A stretch of 64,000 nucleotides of DNA from Epsilonproteobacteria bacterium tcs-49 (GTDB lineage: Bacteria > Campylobacterota > Campylobacteria > Campylobacterales > Sulfurovaceae), in contig LLYS01000003.1 of the NCBI GenBank assembly GCA_002049495.1, positions 1 to 64,000 on the forward strand, written 5' to 3'. Position 1 is the first letter of the stretch; every line of letters begins with the position of its first letter. A model generated the notes under the pieces. That model had not been told where the DNA came from, did no database searches, and saw only the letters and a program-made list of their open reading frames with translations. Position numbers and translations under genes: made by a program. Positions 7,657 to 15,863 of this stretch are shown piece by piece.

Positions 7657-8868
7657 CTATTTATACCCGTTTAAAAACTTTTTGATGTTGCGCGCGGCTT
7701 GTCTGATCCGCTTCTCGTTTTCGATCAGGGCGATGCGTACATAGCCCTCTCCAAACTCTCCGAAACCGATCCCGGGGCTGACCGCCACTTTGGCTTCGGT
7801 CAGCAGACGCTTGGAAAATTCAAGACTGCCCAGATGTTCCACCTCTTTAGGGATCTTGGCCCAGACGAACATCGTCGCTTCGGGCGTATTCATATGCCAC
7901 CCCGCGTTATTGAACGCTTCGACCAAAACGTCGCGGCGCTTTCTGTATTTGGCGATGATTTCGTTTTCCACCACCTCATCCATCTCGTTCAAGGCGATAG
8001 TAGAAGCCACCTGAATGGGGGTAAACATCCCGTAATCGATCCAGCTTTTAATCTTTTGCAAGGCGCCTACGAGCTTTTTATTGCCTACGATAAAGCCCAC
8101 GCGCCAGCCGGCCATATTGTAGCTTTTACTCATGGTAAAGCTCTCCACCGCCACTTCATCGGCCCCCGGAACGGTCAGGATAGAGGGGGTTTTATACCCG
8201 TCGAAGGTAATATCGGCGTATGCGATATCACTGATAATATAAAAGCGCTCCTCCTTGGCAATCTGCACCAGCCGCTCGTAAAATTTGGGCGTCACCGTGG
8301 CCGTGGAGGGGTTGTGGGGGAAATTGACCACCACGTATTTTGGCTTGGGAACCGCCGTTTTCATGGATTTGTACAGGTTCTCAAAAAACTTATCCTCATC
8401 CACACGGTAGTGTTCGTCAAAAACCAGCTCCATTTTCTGGACGTTGCCCCCGGCCAAAACAAAGGCGTAGGAGTGGATGGGGTAGGTCGGGTCGGGCACG
8501 ATCGCCACGTCGCCGGGATTGGTGATCGCTTGCACCAGGTGCACATACCCCTCTTTTGAACCCATCGACGCTACCGACTGGGTTTCGGGGTCAAGTTCGA
8601 CGCCGTATTTGCGCTTATACCAATCACAGATCGCAAGCCGCAGTTTATATACCCCCTTGCTGGCGCTGTAACCGTGGGTTTTATCCCGGTCGGCCGCTTC
8701 GGTCAGCTTATCGACAATGGCCTGGGGCGCTTTTCCGTCGGGATTACCCATACTAAAATCGATGATATCCTCGCCCGCGCGTCTTGCTTCCATCTTCAAA
8801 TCATTCACCGCTGCAAAGATATACTTGGGCAGTCTATTCATCTTTTCAAACTGTATTTCGTCAAACAT
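7657..8868 (-). CDS. Class I/II PLP aminotransferase, AlaC-like
   Basis: A 403-residue fold type I aminotransferase. The PLP lysine lies in ESFTMSKSYNMAGWRVGF (about residue 245); NFPHNPSTA and SDIAYADITF carry the Asn, Asp and Tyr residues that hold the cofactor, and the substrate-carboxylate Arg is in GYVRIALIEN near the C-terminus. The SKSYNMAGWR motif and overall length resemble E. coli AlaC (glutamate-pyruvate aminotransferase) and proteins annotated as LL-diaminopimelate aminotransferase. Which substrate it uses cannot be decided from sequence alone. It lies upstream of hom. Confidence 0.85.
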   Translation of the reverse strand: MFDEIQFEKMNRLPKYIFAAVNDLKMEARRAGEDIIDFSMGNPDGKAPQAIVDKLTEAADRDKTHGYSASKGVYKLRLAICDWYKRKYGVELDPETQSVASMGSKEGYVHLVQAITNPGDVAIVPDPTYPIHSYAFVLAGGNVQKMELVFDEHYRVDEDKFFENLYKSMKTAVPKPKYVVVNFPHNPSTATVTPKFYERLVQIAKEERFYIISDIAYADITFDGYKTPSILTVPGADEVAVESFTMSKSYNMAGWRVGFIVGNKKLVGALQKIKSWIDYGMFTPIQVASTIALNEMDEVVENEIIAKYRKRRDVLVEAFNNAGWHMNTPEATMFVWAKIPKEVEHLGSLEFSKRLLTEAKVAVSPGIGFGEFGEGYVRIALIENEKRIRQAARNIKKFLNGYK

Positions 8869-8902
8869 TAGATAACTTCCTTCTTACTCGTAAATGGATA
8901 CA

Positions 8903-9721
8903 TCAGCGCTCACCCCGCAGTTTTATCCGTATTCCCCCCTTGAGATTCTCCAACTGATAGATATCGGAGACGGAGATATAGCGGGTCTGTTTGGTCAAGT
9001 CGATATAGAGGGTTTTTCGCACCTCATCCCTTTTGACCACTTTGATTATATTCAAATCCTTATCGTACAGCACCACTTCGGGGTACCACAAGCTACCGGG
9101 AAGCGGCTGCAAAACAGCGAATTTCCCCAGACTCACGTCAAACCAGATATCGTTGATCGCCCGCTTGACCTCTACGGATTCGTAGGGTTTGAGCCGCGGG
9201 ACGTCCAGCTTCGCATCGTGCAGATTCAAACCGTAGGTAAACCTGTTGTACGCATCCTTTTTTATAGATGCAATTATAGCATCATATCCTTCCAAACGCT
9301 GCGCCAAAATAAGCGGATCGACCACATAATTGCCCATATATTGAATTTTCCACGTCATTTTGCCGCCTTCAAAGACGACGTTGTCGGTCAGATAGTAGGT
9401 AAAGCCCATCTGCAGCAAAATATCGTTGACGATTTTTAAAAACAGTACCGGTTTGGAACTGGTGGTAAAGGTGATATGCGTCATGGTCGGTTTGTCGTAA
9501 AACAGTTGCAACAACCCGTTTTCTTTCAATACTTTCGCCACCTTCACCACGTTGACCCGCTCGCCTGCGTAGTAATCCTGCTCCTTTTGAAACAGGATAT
9601 CGATCAAGCGTTTATGTTTTTCATACTGCTTCTCGTCCACCAGGTCCTTGATGGTGCTGTCCAGTGCCGAGGCGTAGAGGCTTACGCTCAGCAGCATGAG
9701 AATAAGGAGCTTGCCTACCAA
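8903..9721 (-). CDS. Exported protein of unknown function
   Basis: I do not recognise this family. The 272-residue protein begins with a clear signal peptide (LLILMLLSVSLYASA), so it should be periplasmic or outer-membrane associated. The rest is soluble and mixed alpha/beta, with no cysteine motif and no repeats. The TTG start at 9719-9721 overlaps the end of the preceding gene by seven bases (coupling). An ATG nine codons in is a weaker alternative because it would cut into the signal peptide. It is the last gene of the rpmE-rsmI-trmH-linked group. A role linked to its HTH-transmembrane neighbour is a guess from position. Confidence 0.7.
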   Translation of the reverse strand: MVGKLLILMLLSVSLYASALDSTIKDLVDEKQYEKHKRLIDILFQKEQDYYAGERVNVVKVAKVLKENGLLQLFYDKPTMTHITFTTSSKPVLFLKIVNDILLQMGFTYYLTDNVVFEGGKMTWKIQYMGNYVVDPLILAQRLEGYDAIIASIKKDAYNRFTYGLNLHDAKLDVPRLKPYESVEVKRAINDIWFDVSLGKFAVLQPLPGSLWYPEVVLYDKDLNIIKVVKRDEVRKTLYIDLTKQTRYISVSDIYQLENLKGGIRIKLRGER

Positions 9722-10650
9722 AGCACATTCCCGTTTAAGTGTTTAAAGCTCGCTTCGTCAAGCTCTTGAAGCGTCCCGTCGATAAAGCGGAAATAGAGGC
9801 GCTCCCCCTGCCGGTAGGTTTGTTCCCCCACCGTAAAGCGGCCGTGTCCGGTAACGATGATCGTATTGTTGGTATCGATGGTGATATTGTTCTCCTTGTT
9901 TTTTTGCACCCGTGCGCCGCTGTCGAGGTTCACGTATCCGACCCACAGTTTCATCTCCGGCTGCAGCACCACCTTCTCCATGGGCATCTCTTTGATAACT
10001 CGAATTCCCGCAAACTCCTCCTCCTGTTTTTGCGCTTCGGGCTCCGTAGCGTTGTTCTCCTCCTTTTGCCGCGTAGACAGCTGCGCGACCTTTGGGGCGG
10101 GTTTAGGCTCGGTTTGCCCTTTTGAGCGCTCCGGTTCGGAGGGAGCCGCTACGGGTTGCGCATCCTCTTCTTGCTGTGACGCGTTTTGTTCAGAAGCGAC
10201 GGCCGCCGTCTTCTCGGGAGGCTGTTTCTCCGCTTCCGTTGCGGCCTCTACCTGCTGCGCGGCGGGAGCGCTCTCTTCCTCCGCGCTAAAAGATATCGCC
10301 TGGTTTTGGTAATTGATCAGATAGAGAATATACCCCGCCGCTACCAGCAGCACTACAAAGATCAAAACCCCGCCGGCGACGTTTTTTTGATGTTTGTAGC
10401 GGCGTTCGGTCACCAGCAGCTCCTGGGGAACGTGGCGAACGTCTTCGACGCTTGCTTTGACCTTTTCCTTCTCCGCGCTCAAATCCACTTCATACTCACG
10501 CTCTATAATTCCCAAAAAACCCAAAGCGTTGGTCTTGCTCAAGTTGTCGTAATCCCCGTTAAGCAGATTCAGCAGATTGTCCACCGAAACCTTTGTGCGC
10601 TCCTGAACGGCTTTGAGGGTGTGCCTATCGATTAATTCTTGTAATGTCAT
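9715..10650 (-). CDS. Membrane protein with N-terminal HTH-like region and Glu/Ala-rich periplasmic linker
   Basis: A 311-residue protein with a RodZ-like plan: a cytoplasmic helical region (1-85; LIDRHTLKAVQERTKVSVDNLLNLL looks like a degenerate helix-turn-helix), one transmembrane helix at about 92-112, a long low-complexity linker rich in Ala, Glu, Gln and Pro (about 125-210), and a small C-terminal beta-rich domain (KLWVGYVNLDSG ... GHGRFTVGEQ). True RodZ homology is not certain. It overlaps the end of the trmH-family gene by 26 bases and the next gene by 7, so it is co-expressed with both. Confidence 0.7.
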   Translation of the reverse strand: MTLQELIDRHTLKAVQERTKVSVDNLLNLLNGDYDNLSKTNALGFLGIIEREYEVDLSAEKEKVKASVEDVRHVPQELLVTERRYKHQKNVAGGVLIFVVLLVAAGYILYLINYQNQAISFSAEEESAPAAQQVEAATEAEKQPPEKTAAVASEQNASQQEEDAQPVAAPSEPERSKGQTEPKPAPKVAQLSTRQKEENNATEPEAQKQEEEFAGIRVIKEMPMEKVVLQPEMKLWVGYVNLDSGARVQKNKENNITIDTNNTIIVTGHGRFTVGEQTYRQGERLYFRFIDGTLQELDEASFKHLNGNVLW

Positions 10651-11320
10651 TGGTAATCCTGTGAATGATTATTCCCGCGCTCACGCTTACATTGAGTGAA
10701 TCAAACGCTCGCTGCATCCTTATAGCGATCTTTCTATCCAACTTTTTTAATATTTTACCACTAATTCCTTTACCTTCGCTTCCAAGAACCAGTGCGGTTT
10801 TGTTTTCAAAGTGCACTTTTTCGATATCTTCCCCGTCCATCGACGCGCCGTAGAGGGTAAAGCCCACCTGTTTCAACTCGTTGAGTACATCCAGACCGTT
10901 GGGTTCCAGAGCAAAATCCATATCAAACAGCGCCCCGCTGCTGGTACGCGCGATCGCTTCGAAATTCAGCGTTTTAACCCCCGTAGCGATCACCGCGTCA
11001 ATTCCCAAAGCATACGCCGTGCGCACGATCGCCCCGATATTGCCCACGTCGGTAAGTTCACTGAGGATCACCACGCTTTGGCTCTGTTTCACATCCTCCA
11101 GCCCCAACGGCTCAAAATCCTCTATCTCGATCAAAAGTCCCTGATGGTTGCCGCCTTTGGCGTACGCCTGCGCTTTTTTATTGTCGATAAAAACGATCTT
11201 ATCCCTGTGGCGGGAAAACTCCGACTGGGGAAGGACGTTTTTTTTGGCCACGTAGACCGTTTTGATGGGCAGCTTTTTTTGCAAAACGTAGTTGCAGCTT
11301 TGTTTTCCGTAAATAATCAT
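10625..11320 (-). CDS. rlmB: SpoU/TrmH-family RNA 2'-O-methyltransferase (RlmB-like)
   Basis: A SPOUT methyltransferase of 231 residues that would methylate a ribose 2'-OH, probably in 23S rRNA. The three family motifs are visible: ELTDVGNIGAIVRTA (motif 1, Asn and Arg), ALVLGSEGKGIS (motif 2), and IAIRMQRAFDSLNVSVSAG (motif 3, SLNVSVSAG). The N-terminal substrate-binding domain starts at residue 1 (IIYGKQSCNYVL). The start overlaps the rsmI stop by ATGA. The exact target (G2251 for RlmB or another) is not fixed by sequence. Confidence 0.88.
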   Translation of the reverse strand: MIIYGKQSCNYVLQKKLPIKTVYVAKKNVLPQSEFSRHRDKIVFIDNKKAQAYAKGGNHQGLLIEIEDFEPLGLEDVKQSQSVVILSELTDVGNIGAIVRTAYALGIDAVIATGVKTLNFEAIARTSSGALFDMDFALEPNGLDVLNELKQVGFTLYGASMDGEDIEKVHFENKTALVLGSEGKGISGKILKKLDRKIAIRMQRAFDSLNVSVSAGIIIHRITNDITRINR

Positions 11321-12117
11321 TGTTCACTTTCTTTGATGAGGGTGTTGTACCACTCTTTGGCACTTTTTGTACCCGTTTTGGCAAGCAGCTTCGCTTTTTG
11401 CTTCAAAGGAAGCTGCAGCTGCATAATCTCGTTTTGATCCAGCGTGACCCCGTTTTGCTCCGCGGGGGCGATGACGGCCACCCACTCCCCTTTGGGATTG
11501 GAAATCTCGATATCCGCGGCTTTGCCGTAAAAAAAGCTTTGGTATTTTTTACTGATCTCCTTGGCTAAAAAAAGCTCTCTTTCGGGATCGGTTTTTTTGA
11601 TCTGGTCCAGCAGCTTCTCGATGCGGTGGGGCGCTTCGTACACGATAGCGTAACAGGGGCTTTGCAATACCCGCTGCAAATCTTTGTTGCGCTTCTCCCT
11701 GGATAAAAAACCGTAAAAGAGGAACTCCCCTTCAAAGCCGCTTGCCGCAAAAGCCGTCACCGCCGCGCTGGGACCGGGAAGGACGTCGTACTCTATAGCG
11801 TTATCGCGGCAATACTGCACCAGTTTCGCCCCCGGATCGCTGATAGCGGGCATCCCGGCATCACTGACGTAAACGACGTTTCCGGTTTGAAAAAACTCGG
11901 GAGTAAATTCGCTTAAGCGCTGCTGCTGGTTGTGTTCGTGAAAGGAGATAAAGGTGGCGTCGACATGGAGATCGCTGCGCCGGGAAAGCAGGTCTATCAA
12001 CTGTTTGGTAACGCGCGTATCTTCACACAGTATAGTATCGCTGTTTTGAAAGGTTTCAAGACTTCTGAGGGTTATGTCGGAAAGATTGCCAATGGGTGTG
12101 GGTACGAAAGTGAGCAA
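11317..12117 (-). CDS. rsmI: 16S rRNA (cytidine-1402 2'-O)-methyltransferase
   Basis: RsmI, 266 residues, a tetrapyrrole-methylase-fold enzyme. The N-terminal FVPTPIGNLSDITLRSLE motif, EDTRVTKQLI, SDAGMPAISDPG (SAM-binding) and PGPSAAVTAFAASG are all characteristic. Start codon TTG at 12115-12117 is supported by GGAGGGG at 12122-12128 and by the perfect fit of the family N-terminus. That ribosome site is the right arm of a hairpin after rpmE. The C-terminal region has a short DUF-like extension with a KQKAKLLAKTGTKSAKEWY helix usual in the family. Confidence 0.95.
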   Translation of the reverse strand: MLTFVPTPIGNLSDITLRSLETFQNSDTILCEDTRVTKQLIDLLSRRSDLHVDATFISFHEHNQQQRLSEFTPEFFQTGNVVYVSDAGMPAISDPGAKLVQYCRDNAIEYDVLPGPSAAVTAFAASGFEGEFLFYGFLSREKRNKDLQRVLQSPCYAIVYEAPHRIEKLLDQIKKTDPERELFLAKEISKKYQSFFYGKAADIEISNPKGEWVAVIAPAEQNGVTLDQNEIMQLQLPLKQKAKLLAKTGTKSAKEWYNTLIKESEQ

Positions 12118-12141
12118 AAAACCCCTCCAAAAAGGAGGTGT
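12116..12141 (-). terminator. Hairpin with U-run between rpmE and rsmI that also contains the rsmI ribosome site
   Basis: On the minus strand ACACCTCC (12141-12134), a TTTTT loop and GGAGGGGT (12128-12121) form an eight-position stem with one A-G mismatch, followed by a T-run at 12120-12116. The structure looks like an intrinsic terminator of rpmE. The right arm is also the Shine-Dalgarno of rsmI, and the T-run ends in its TTG start. It could act as an attenuator, a translational lock, or both. Confidence 0.65.
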
Positions 12142-12144
12142 GGC

Positions 12145-12345
12145 TTATGATAAGTTGTATTTTTTCTTGAACTTATCGATTCTTCCGGCAGTATCTGCAA
12201 CTTTCTCCGTACCTGTGAAGAATGGGTGACAAGCACTGCAGATGTCGATCTTCATTTCAGGTTTGTTGGATCTGATTTCGAAACTGTTGCCGCATGCACA
12301 GTTTACTTTACACTCTACATAGTTAGGGTGAATATCTTTTTTCAT
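12145..12345 (-). CDS. rpmE: 50S ribosomal protein L31, zinc-binding type
   Basis: A 66-residue ribosomal protein. The N-terminus KKDIHPNY is the family signature. Cysteines in ECKVNCACG and [11 protein letters not shown] form the zinc-binding (C+) site, so this is the L31A type rather than the zinc-free YkgM type. It ends a few bases before the hairpin that precedes rsmI. A TATAGT at 12395-12400 is a reasonable promoter. Confidence 0.98.
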   Translation of the reverse strand: MKKDIHPNYVECKVNCACGNSFEIRSNKPEMKIDICSACHPFFTGTEKVADTAGRIDKFKKKYNLS

Positions 12346-12394
12346 GATGTTTCTATCCTCATATAAATTTTTGAGACTGTCAAATGATTGTGAA

Positions 12395-12400
12395 ACTATA
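12395..12400 (-). promoter_or_regulatory. rpmE: Probable -10 element for rpmE
   Basis: TATAGT on the minus strand lies 50 bases upstream of the rpmE ATG in an AT-rich gap (12346-12428). The upstream region is A/T-rich with no clear -35 box, as is common for sigma-70 promoters in Campylobacterota. Confidence 0.4.
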
Positions 12401-12428
12401 TCTAAATAATTTTATTTTTAACTTAAAA

Positions 12429-12968
12429 TTACTCACTAGTTTGCTTGGCGGTTTTCACTTTGTAATAGTAGTATTTCAAACTGAAGCTGCCCTCCAAAAC
12501 CCCGTTTTTGGCTTGAAACTCGATGGGAAACTCCGTTTCGATGATATTGGAGTAGCGGTTGAGCTTGGTCAAAAATTCATAAAACTTCATGGGGGTGTCC
12601 ATGGAGGTCGTAACGGTGATACTGTAGCGCAGAAATTTCTCCTCGACCCGTGGATCACTCTTTTCAAACTTGACCGTTTGAAACTTGGAGTTGAGGTATT
12701 TTAAAAACGCCTGCTCGTCAAAACCGTTTTCAAAGGCGTCGATAATTTTGCGGTTATCGGATTTGAGCTCCTTTAGCTGCGTCAGCGCATCGCCGTGCTG
12801 GCGGCTGATCCTGTCGTACTTGGCTTTGACCTTTCTATACTCGCTGTTTTGCTTTTTATACATCTTCACCGAGGGGATCGCCAAAGCGAAAAAGAGGCTA
12901 AACAGTAAAACGATAATGATGATCACCCCCAGCAGAAGCCGGATCAGTTTCAATTCTTTGGGCGTCAT
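12429..12968 (-). CDS. PilO-like membrane protein
   Basis: A 179-residue protein with a cytoplasmic stub, one transmembrane helix (about 9-31), a coiled-coil (about 33-70, with YRKVKAKYDRISRQHGD) and a C-terminal ferredoxin-like domain with a PilO-type pattern (FYEFLTKLNRYSNIIETEFPI). PilO/GspM-like proteins form the inner-membrane alignment platform of type IV pili or type II secretion and transformation machines. The ATG at 12966-12968 shares ATGA with the stop of the preceding gene; a longer upstream start is possible but less likely. Identity is by fold pattern and neighbours. Confidence 0.65.
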   Translation of the reverse strand: MTPKELKLIRLLLGVIIIIVLLFSLFFALAIPSVKMYKKQNSEYRKVKAKYDRISRQHGDALTQLKELKSDNRKIIDAFENGFDEQAFLKYLNSKFQTVKFEKSDPRVEEKFLRYSITVTTSMDTPMKFYEFLTKLNRYSNIIETEFPIEFQAKNGVLEGSFSLKYYYYKVKTAKQTSE

Positions 12969-13489
12969 TGGGCCACCCCCGTTTCCCCGTGAAGGATATT
13001 GACCGAAACGAAACGGTACCAACCGTTTTCCAGGGAATAAAAGGTGGTCTTATTCTCGTGAAAAATCGATTTCAAAGGAGAGAGCAGCATAAAGTTATAC
13101 ACCTCCTTCGAAGGGGTCACCCCGTAAAGAACCAAGCGCTTTTTCTGCATGATCGAGCGCGTCAGCGTAATTTGATCGGGAACCAGGTCAAACAGGTTTT
13201 TGATACTTTCGCGAAGCAGCTCGTTGGTCGTATACACCTCATCGGCTTTTAAGCGCAGCTCCTGGATTTGACGCGCCTGGTATTTGTACCGCTCGATCTC
13301 CTTGCTCATCACCGCTATCTGTTTTGACATATCCTCGCTGCTGCTGCCCTTGGCATAGGATTTAACAAACAAGAAGGTAGAAAATCCGATGATCAGCGTA
13401 GCGGCGATAATAAGAAAAACGATAAGTATCTTGCTTTCGATATCGAGCAGACTCTTCTTTTTCGGGGTGATAAAACTCAGTTTCGCCAC
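12965..13489 (-). CDS. PilN-like membrane protein
   Basis: A 174-residue bitopic protein: short basic cytoplasmic N-terminus (KLSFITPKKKSLLD), transmembrane helix at about 20-42, coiled-coil (about 50-90), then an alpha/beta periplasmic domain with a PilN-type segment (LFDLVPDQITLTRSIMQKKRLVLYG). PilN binds PilM in the cytoplasm and PilO in the periplasm. GTG start at 13487-13489 shares one base with the TAG stop of the upstream gene. The start and stop overlaps link the three genes tightly. Confidence 0.68.
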   Translation of the reverse strand: MAKLSFITPKKKSLLDIESKILIVFLIIAATLIIGFSTFLFVKSYAKGSSSEDMSKQIAVMSKEIERYKYQARQIQELRLKADEVYTTNELLRESIKNLFDLVPDQITLTRSIMQKKRLVLYGVTPSKEVYNFMLLSPLKSIFHENKTTFYSLENGWYRFVSVNILHGETGVAQ

Positions 13490-14463
13490 TACGTATCCTT
13501 TAACATCAACTCTAAGACTTCCCTGTGCAGATCGATATTGCGCGAATCCACTTCACAGAAGATTTCATCTTTGATCAATTCATAGATATTCCTGCTCAGC
13601 GCCACCGTGTCAAGAATCTCCATATACTCCACAAAATCGCTCTGGACGCTTTCATCGCCGTAAAACTTCTCGATCGATTCCTTGATCGCGCTGTAGATTT
13701 TCAAATCATACTCTTTTAACTCGGCGTCTTGTTCCATATCGTCCTCTTCGATCTGCTCCTCAAGATCGTCCTCCATCCCCTCATCTTCCATCTCTTCGAT
13801 ATCGTCCAGATCATCCAGATCGTCCAGATCGCTGTCGTCGAGTTCGTCAAGGTCAAAATCCGCATCCAGATCATCCTCGATCTCTTCACCGGCTTCCTGA
13901 TCCTCTTCAAACTCCTCCAGTGCCGAGATAACCACGTGATCGCCGTAGATAAACTTTCCCTCTTTGTAGATGGAGATGATCAGCTGGTTCTGGCGGTGCA
14001 GGCAGATCAGCGCCGTCCCGGGGTAATCGCTTTTTACCTCGTCGACAAGAAAGAAGGGGGAGTAGATGTAATCCAGCTCAAGGGGCTTAAACAGCATATT
14101 GTCATTTTCCAAATCCATCGTGGAGATATAGCTGCTAAACTCCCCTTTACAGATCGTTTTGATAATGGAGGTATCCACATCCATCTGCGCCATTTCGGCT
14201 TTGGAGCAGGTCCCCACCGCCGAGCAGCTCTGCGCGGAGGTCAGATAGATCAGCTGGGTCTTGGGATAGGCTGAAAGGAAATCGCGCACATACTCCACCA
14301 TCTCCGTGGAGATCCGGTCATCTTCGAGTACAAAGGATTCCTCCTCCACCGTCTCCACGCTGCCCGAGGAGTTGATATACTCCGTGACATTCATCCCCTC
14401 GGGAACCTGGGAGAAGACGATATAGGAGTCGGGCCAAAGATTTTTGAACCAGTTTTTGATCAT
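13489..14463 (-). CDS. PilM-position protein with a long acidic insertion
   Basis: A 324-residue protein without a signal peptide. Position upstream of PilN- and PilO-like genes suggests a PilM-like cytoplasmic component, but the actin-like ATPase motifs of PilM are not evident. Residues about 185-245 form an almost purely acidic linker (DLDELDDSDLDDLDDLDD) encoded in part by tandem nine-base repeats. The flanking parts are ordinary globular sequence. A PilM role is inference; it could be a lineage-specific adaptor. In Campylobacterota similar trios serve DNA uptake. Confidence 0.5.
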   Translation of the reverse strand: MIKNWFKNLWPDSYIVFSQVPEGMNVTEYINSSGSVETVEEESFVLEDDRISTEMVEYVRDFLSAYPKTQLIYLTSAQSCSAVGTCSKAEMAQMDVDTSIIKTICKGEFSSYISTMDLENDNMLFKPLELDYIYSPFFLVDEVKSDYPGTALICLHRQNQLIISIYKEGKFIYGDHVVISALEEFEEDQEAGEEIEDDLDADFDLDELDDSDLDDLDDLDDIEEMEDEGMEDDLEEQIEEDDMEQDAELKEYDLKIYSAIKESIEKFYGDESVQSDFVEYMEILDTVALSRNIYELIKDEIFCEVDSRNIDLHREVLELMLKDT

Positions 14464-14524
14464 AGGCGGGTTCCTTTGTACTCATCTGCCGCAGATCGTT
14501 TTCTGTGCGGACTCACGGATTTCT

Positions 14525-15358
14525 TCATTTTTGCTCCTTGGCACACAGCGGATGCGACTGCATGTAGGCGCTTAACTTTTTCGCTTTGCTCAATTTCGTA
14601 TAGATCTGCGTCGACGCCAGCGACTCATGACCGAGCAGTTCGCTCACGTCCTTGATACGCGCGCCCTGTTCAAGCAGATCCGTGGCGAAGGAGTGGCGCA
14701 GCTGGTGCGGCGTGACCTTGATCCCTATAGCGGCAAAGCTTTTTTCGATCCTATATCTTATGCTATTTTGACTTAATTTTGCCCCATCTTGTTCAAAGAA
14801 AAAGCGTTTGGGCGCATATTTTTGCTTATATGCCGCTATCTCCCCCCGCAAAAAAGGGTGCACCGGAATAGTACGCGTCTTTGCTCCCTTTCCCGTCACT
14901 ACGGCCCACTCCTCTCCCACGTCGTCGGCTTCGAGGCTGCTCAGTTCACTGATACGAAGTCCCAGCGCATAGGTGAGCAAAATCATCATCAGAACCTGCG
15001 TATCGCCGTGTTGCAGCGCCTGGTCTATATACTTTTTCGCCACGGGTTTGGGAAGTGTTTGCGCTACTTTGATACTGCTGTCTGCAAGCACCTTTAAAGG
15101 AAGTTTTTTCTGTTCGCGCAAGAATTTCGCAAAGGAGCGCACGGCGCTGAGTTTCTTGGAGATGGTCTTTGCATTTTGGTTTTTTACGGCGATTCGGAAG
15201 GGGGTCAAGTCCAACTGCCAGCACTCCTGCTCCTCGTAAAAGTGCGCATGTTCCTCCATCTGCGTCAATGCCGTTTCGTAGGTGCGGATACTTTGTTGGC
15301 TGTAACCGCGTATCTTGTCCAGATAGTGCAAAAACTCTTCGATGTAGCGTTTAAGCAT
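14525..15358 (-). CDS. Tyrosine recombinase, XerC/XerD type
   Basis: A 277-residue site-specific recombinase. An N-terminal SAM-like core-binding domain (about 1-90) precedes the catalytic domain. The catalytic set is complete: Arg in LGLRISEL, Lys in TGKGAKTR, HQLRHSFA, His in LLGHESLASTQ, Tyr in IYTKLS. The ATG at 15356-15358 overlaps the previous gene by eight bases. It is shorter than XerH of Helicobacter/Campylobacter (about 355 residues, from memory), so it is a classical Xer protein, possibly for dimer resolution. No integrated element or dif-like site is visible nearby. Confidence 0.85.
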   Translation of the reverse strand: MLKRYIEEFLHYLDKIRGYSQQSIRTYETALTQMEEHAHFYEEQECWQLDLTPFRIAVKNQNAKTISKKLSAVRSFAKFLREQKKLPLKVLADSSIKVAQTLPKPVAKKYIDQALQHGDTQVLMMILLTYALGLRISELSSLEADDVGEEWAVVTGKGAKTRTIPVHPFLRGEIAAYKQKYAPKRFFFEQDGAKLSQNSIRYRIEKSFAAIGIKVTPHQLRHSFATDLLEQGARIKDVSELLGHESLASTQIYTKLSKAKKLSAYMQSHPLCAKEQK

Positions 15359-15863
15359 CGGGCTGCTCTTCGCTCTGGCTCTTTTGTTCGGGCCGTTCCC
15401 GCAGCTTGGTATCAAAAAGCTTTTCATAAAGGGAGACAAACGCATCCTTGTAGTAAGCGGCGTCCTCGATCAGTTCCCGATCGGTCAGGCGCGTAGGCAC
15501 CAACCGCTCATGGCTTTGGATCACCACCTCCGCAAGCATCTTCACTTTGGCACGGTCCGCTTTACCGATATTGTCCTTTTGCGAAATCTCCTTGATCTGC
15601 GAGTAGTACTCCTTCGCCATGGCGATATACTCCCGGTATTTCATCGCCGTGGTACTTTGTACCATCACCGTAAACGCCATACGGTTATAGGGGTTCATCT
15701 CATACGCCCTGCTCGCGCTCTCCTTCGCCGAAACGTAATCCCCGATCGTATAGTATATCCTGGCTTCCAAAGAAAGTTTGTAGGAGGGGTTAAGGTAGAA
15801 ATAGACCCCCATCCCCACCAGCAGCAACAGTGCAATAACGGAGTATACGAGTTTAGACTGCAT
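15351..15863 (-). CDS. Membrane-anchored TPR-like protein of unknown function
   Basis: A 170-residue protein with an N-terminal transmembrane helix (about 6-24) and an all-helical remainder. Residues 30-75 (EARIYYTIGDYVSAKESASRAYEMNP) look like a tetratricopeptide unit. The C-terminal tail is polar and Gln/Glu-rich. The N-terminus overlaps the end of the DUF374 gene by 11 bases and its end overlaps the Xer gene by 8. I cannot assign a function. Confidence 0.65.
   Translation of the reverse strand: MQSKLVYSVIALLLLVGMGVYFYLNPSYKLSLEARIYYTIGDYVSAKESASRAYEMNPYNRMAFTVMVQSTTAMKYREYIAMAKEYYSQIKEISQKDNIGKADRAKVKMLAEVVIQSHERLVPTRLTDRELIEDAAYYKDAFVSLYEKLFDTKLRERPEQKSQSEEQPDA

Noticed and set aside
14463-14524. 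Hairpin CCGCAGA ... TCTGTGCGG between the recombinase and PilM-position genes
   Set aside because: The stem has a two-base bulge and no T-run; a terminator or dif-like role cannot be supported.
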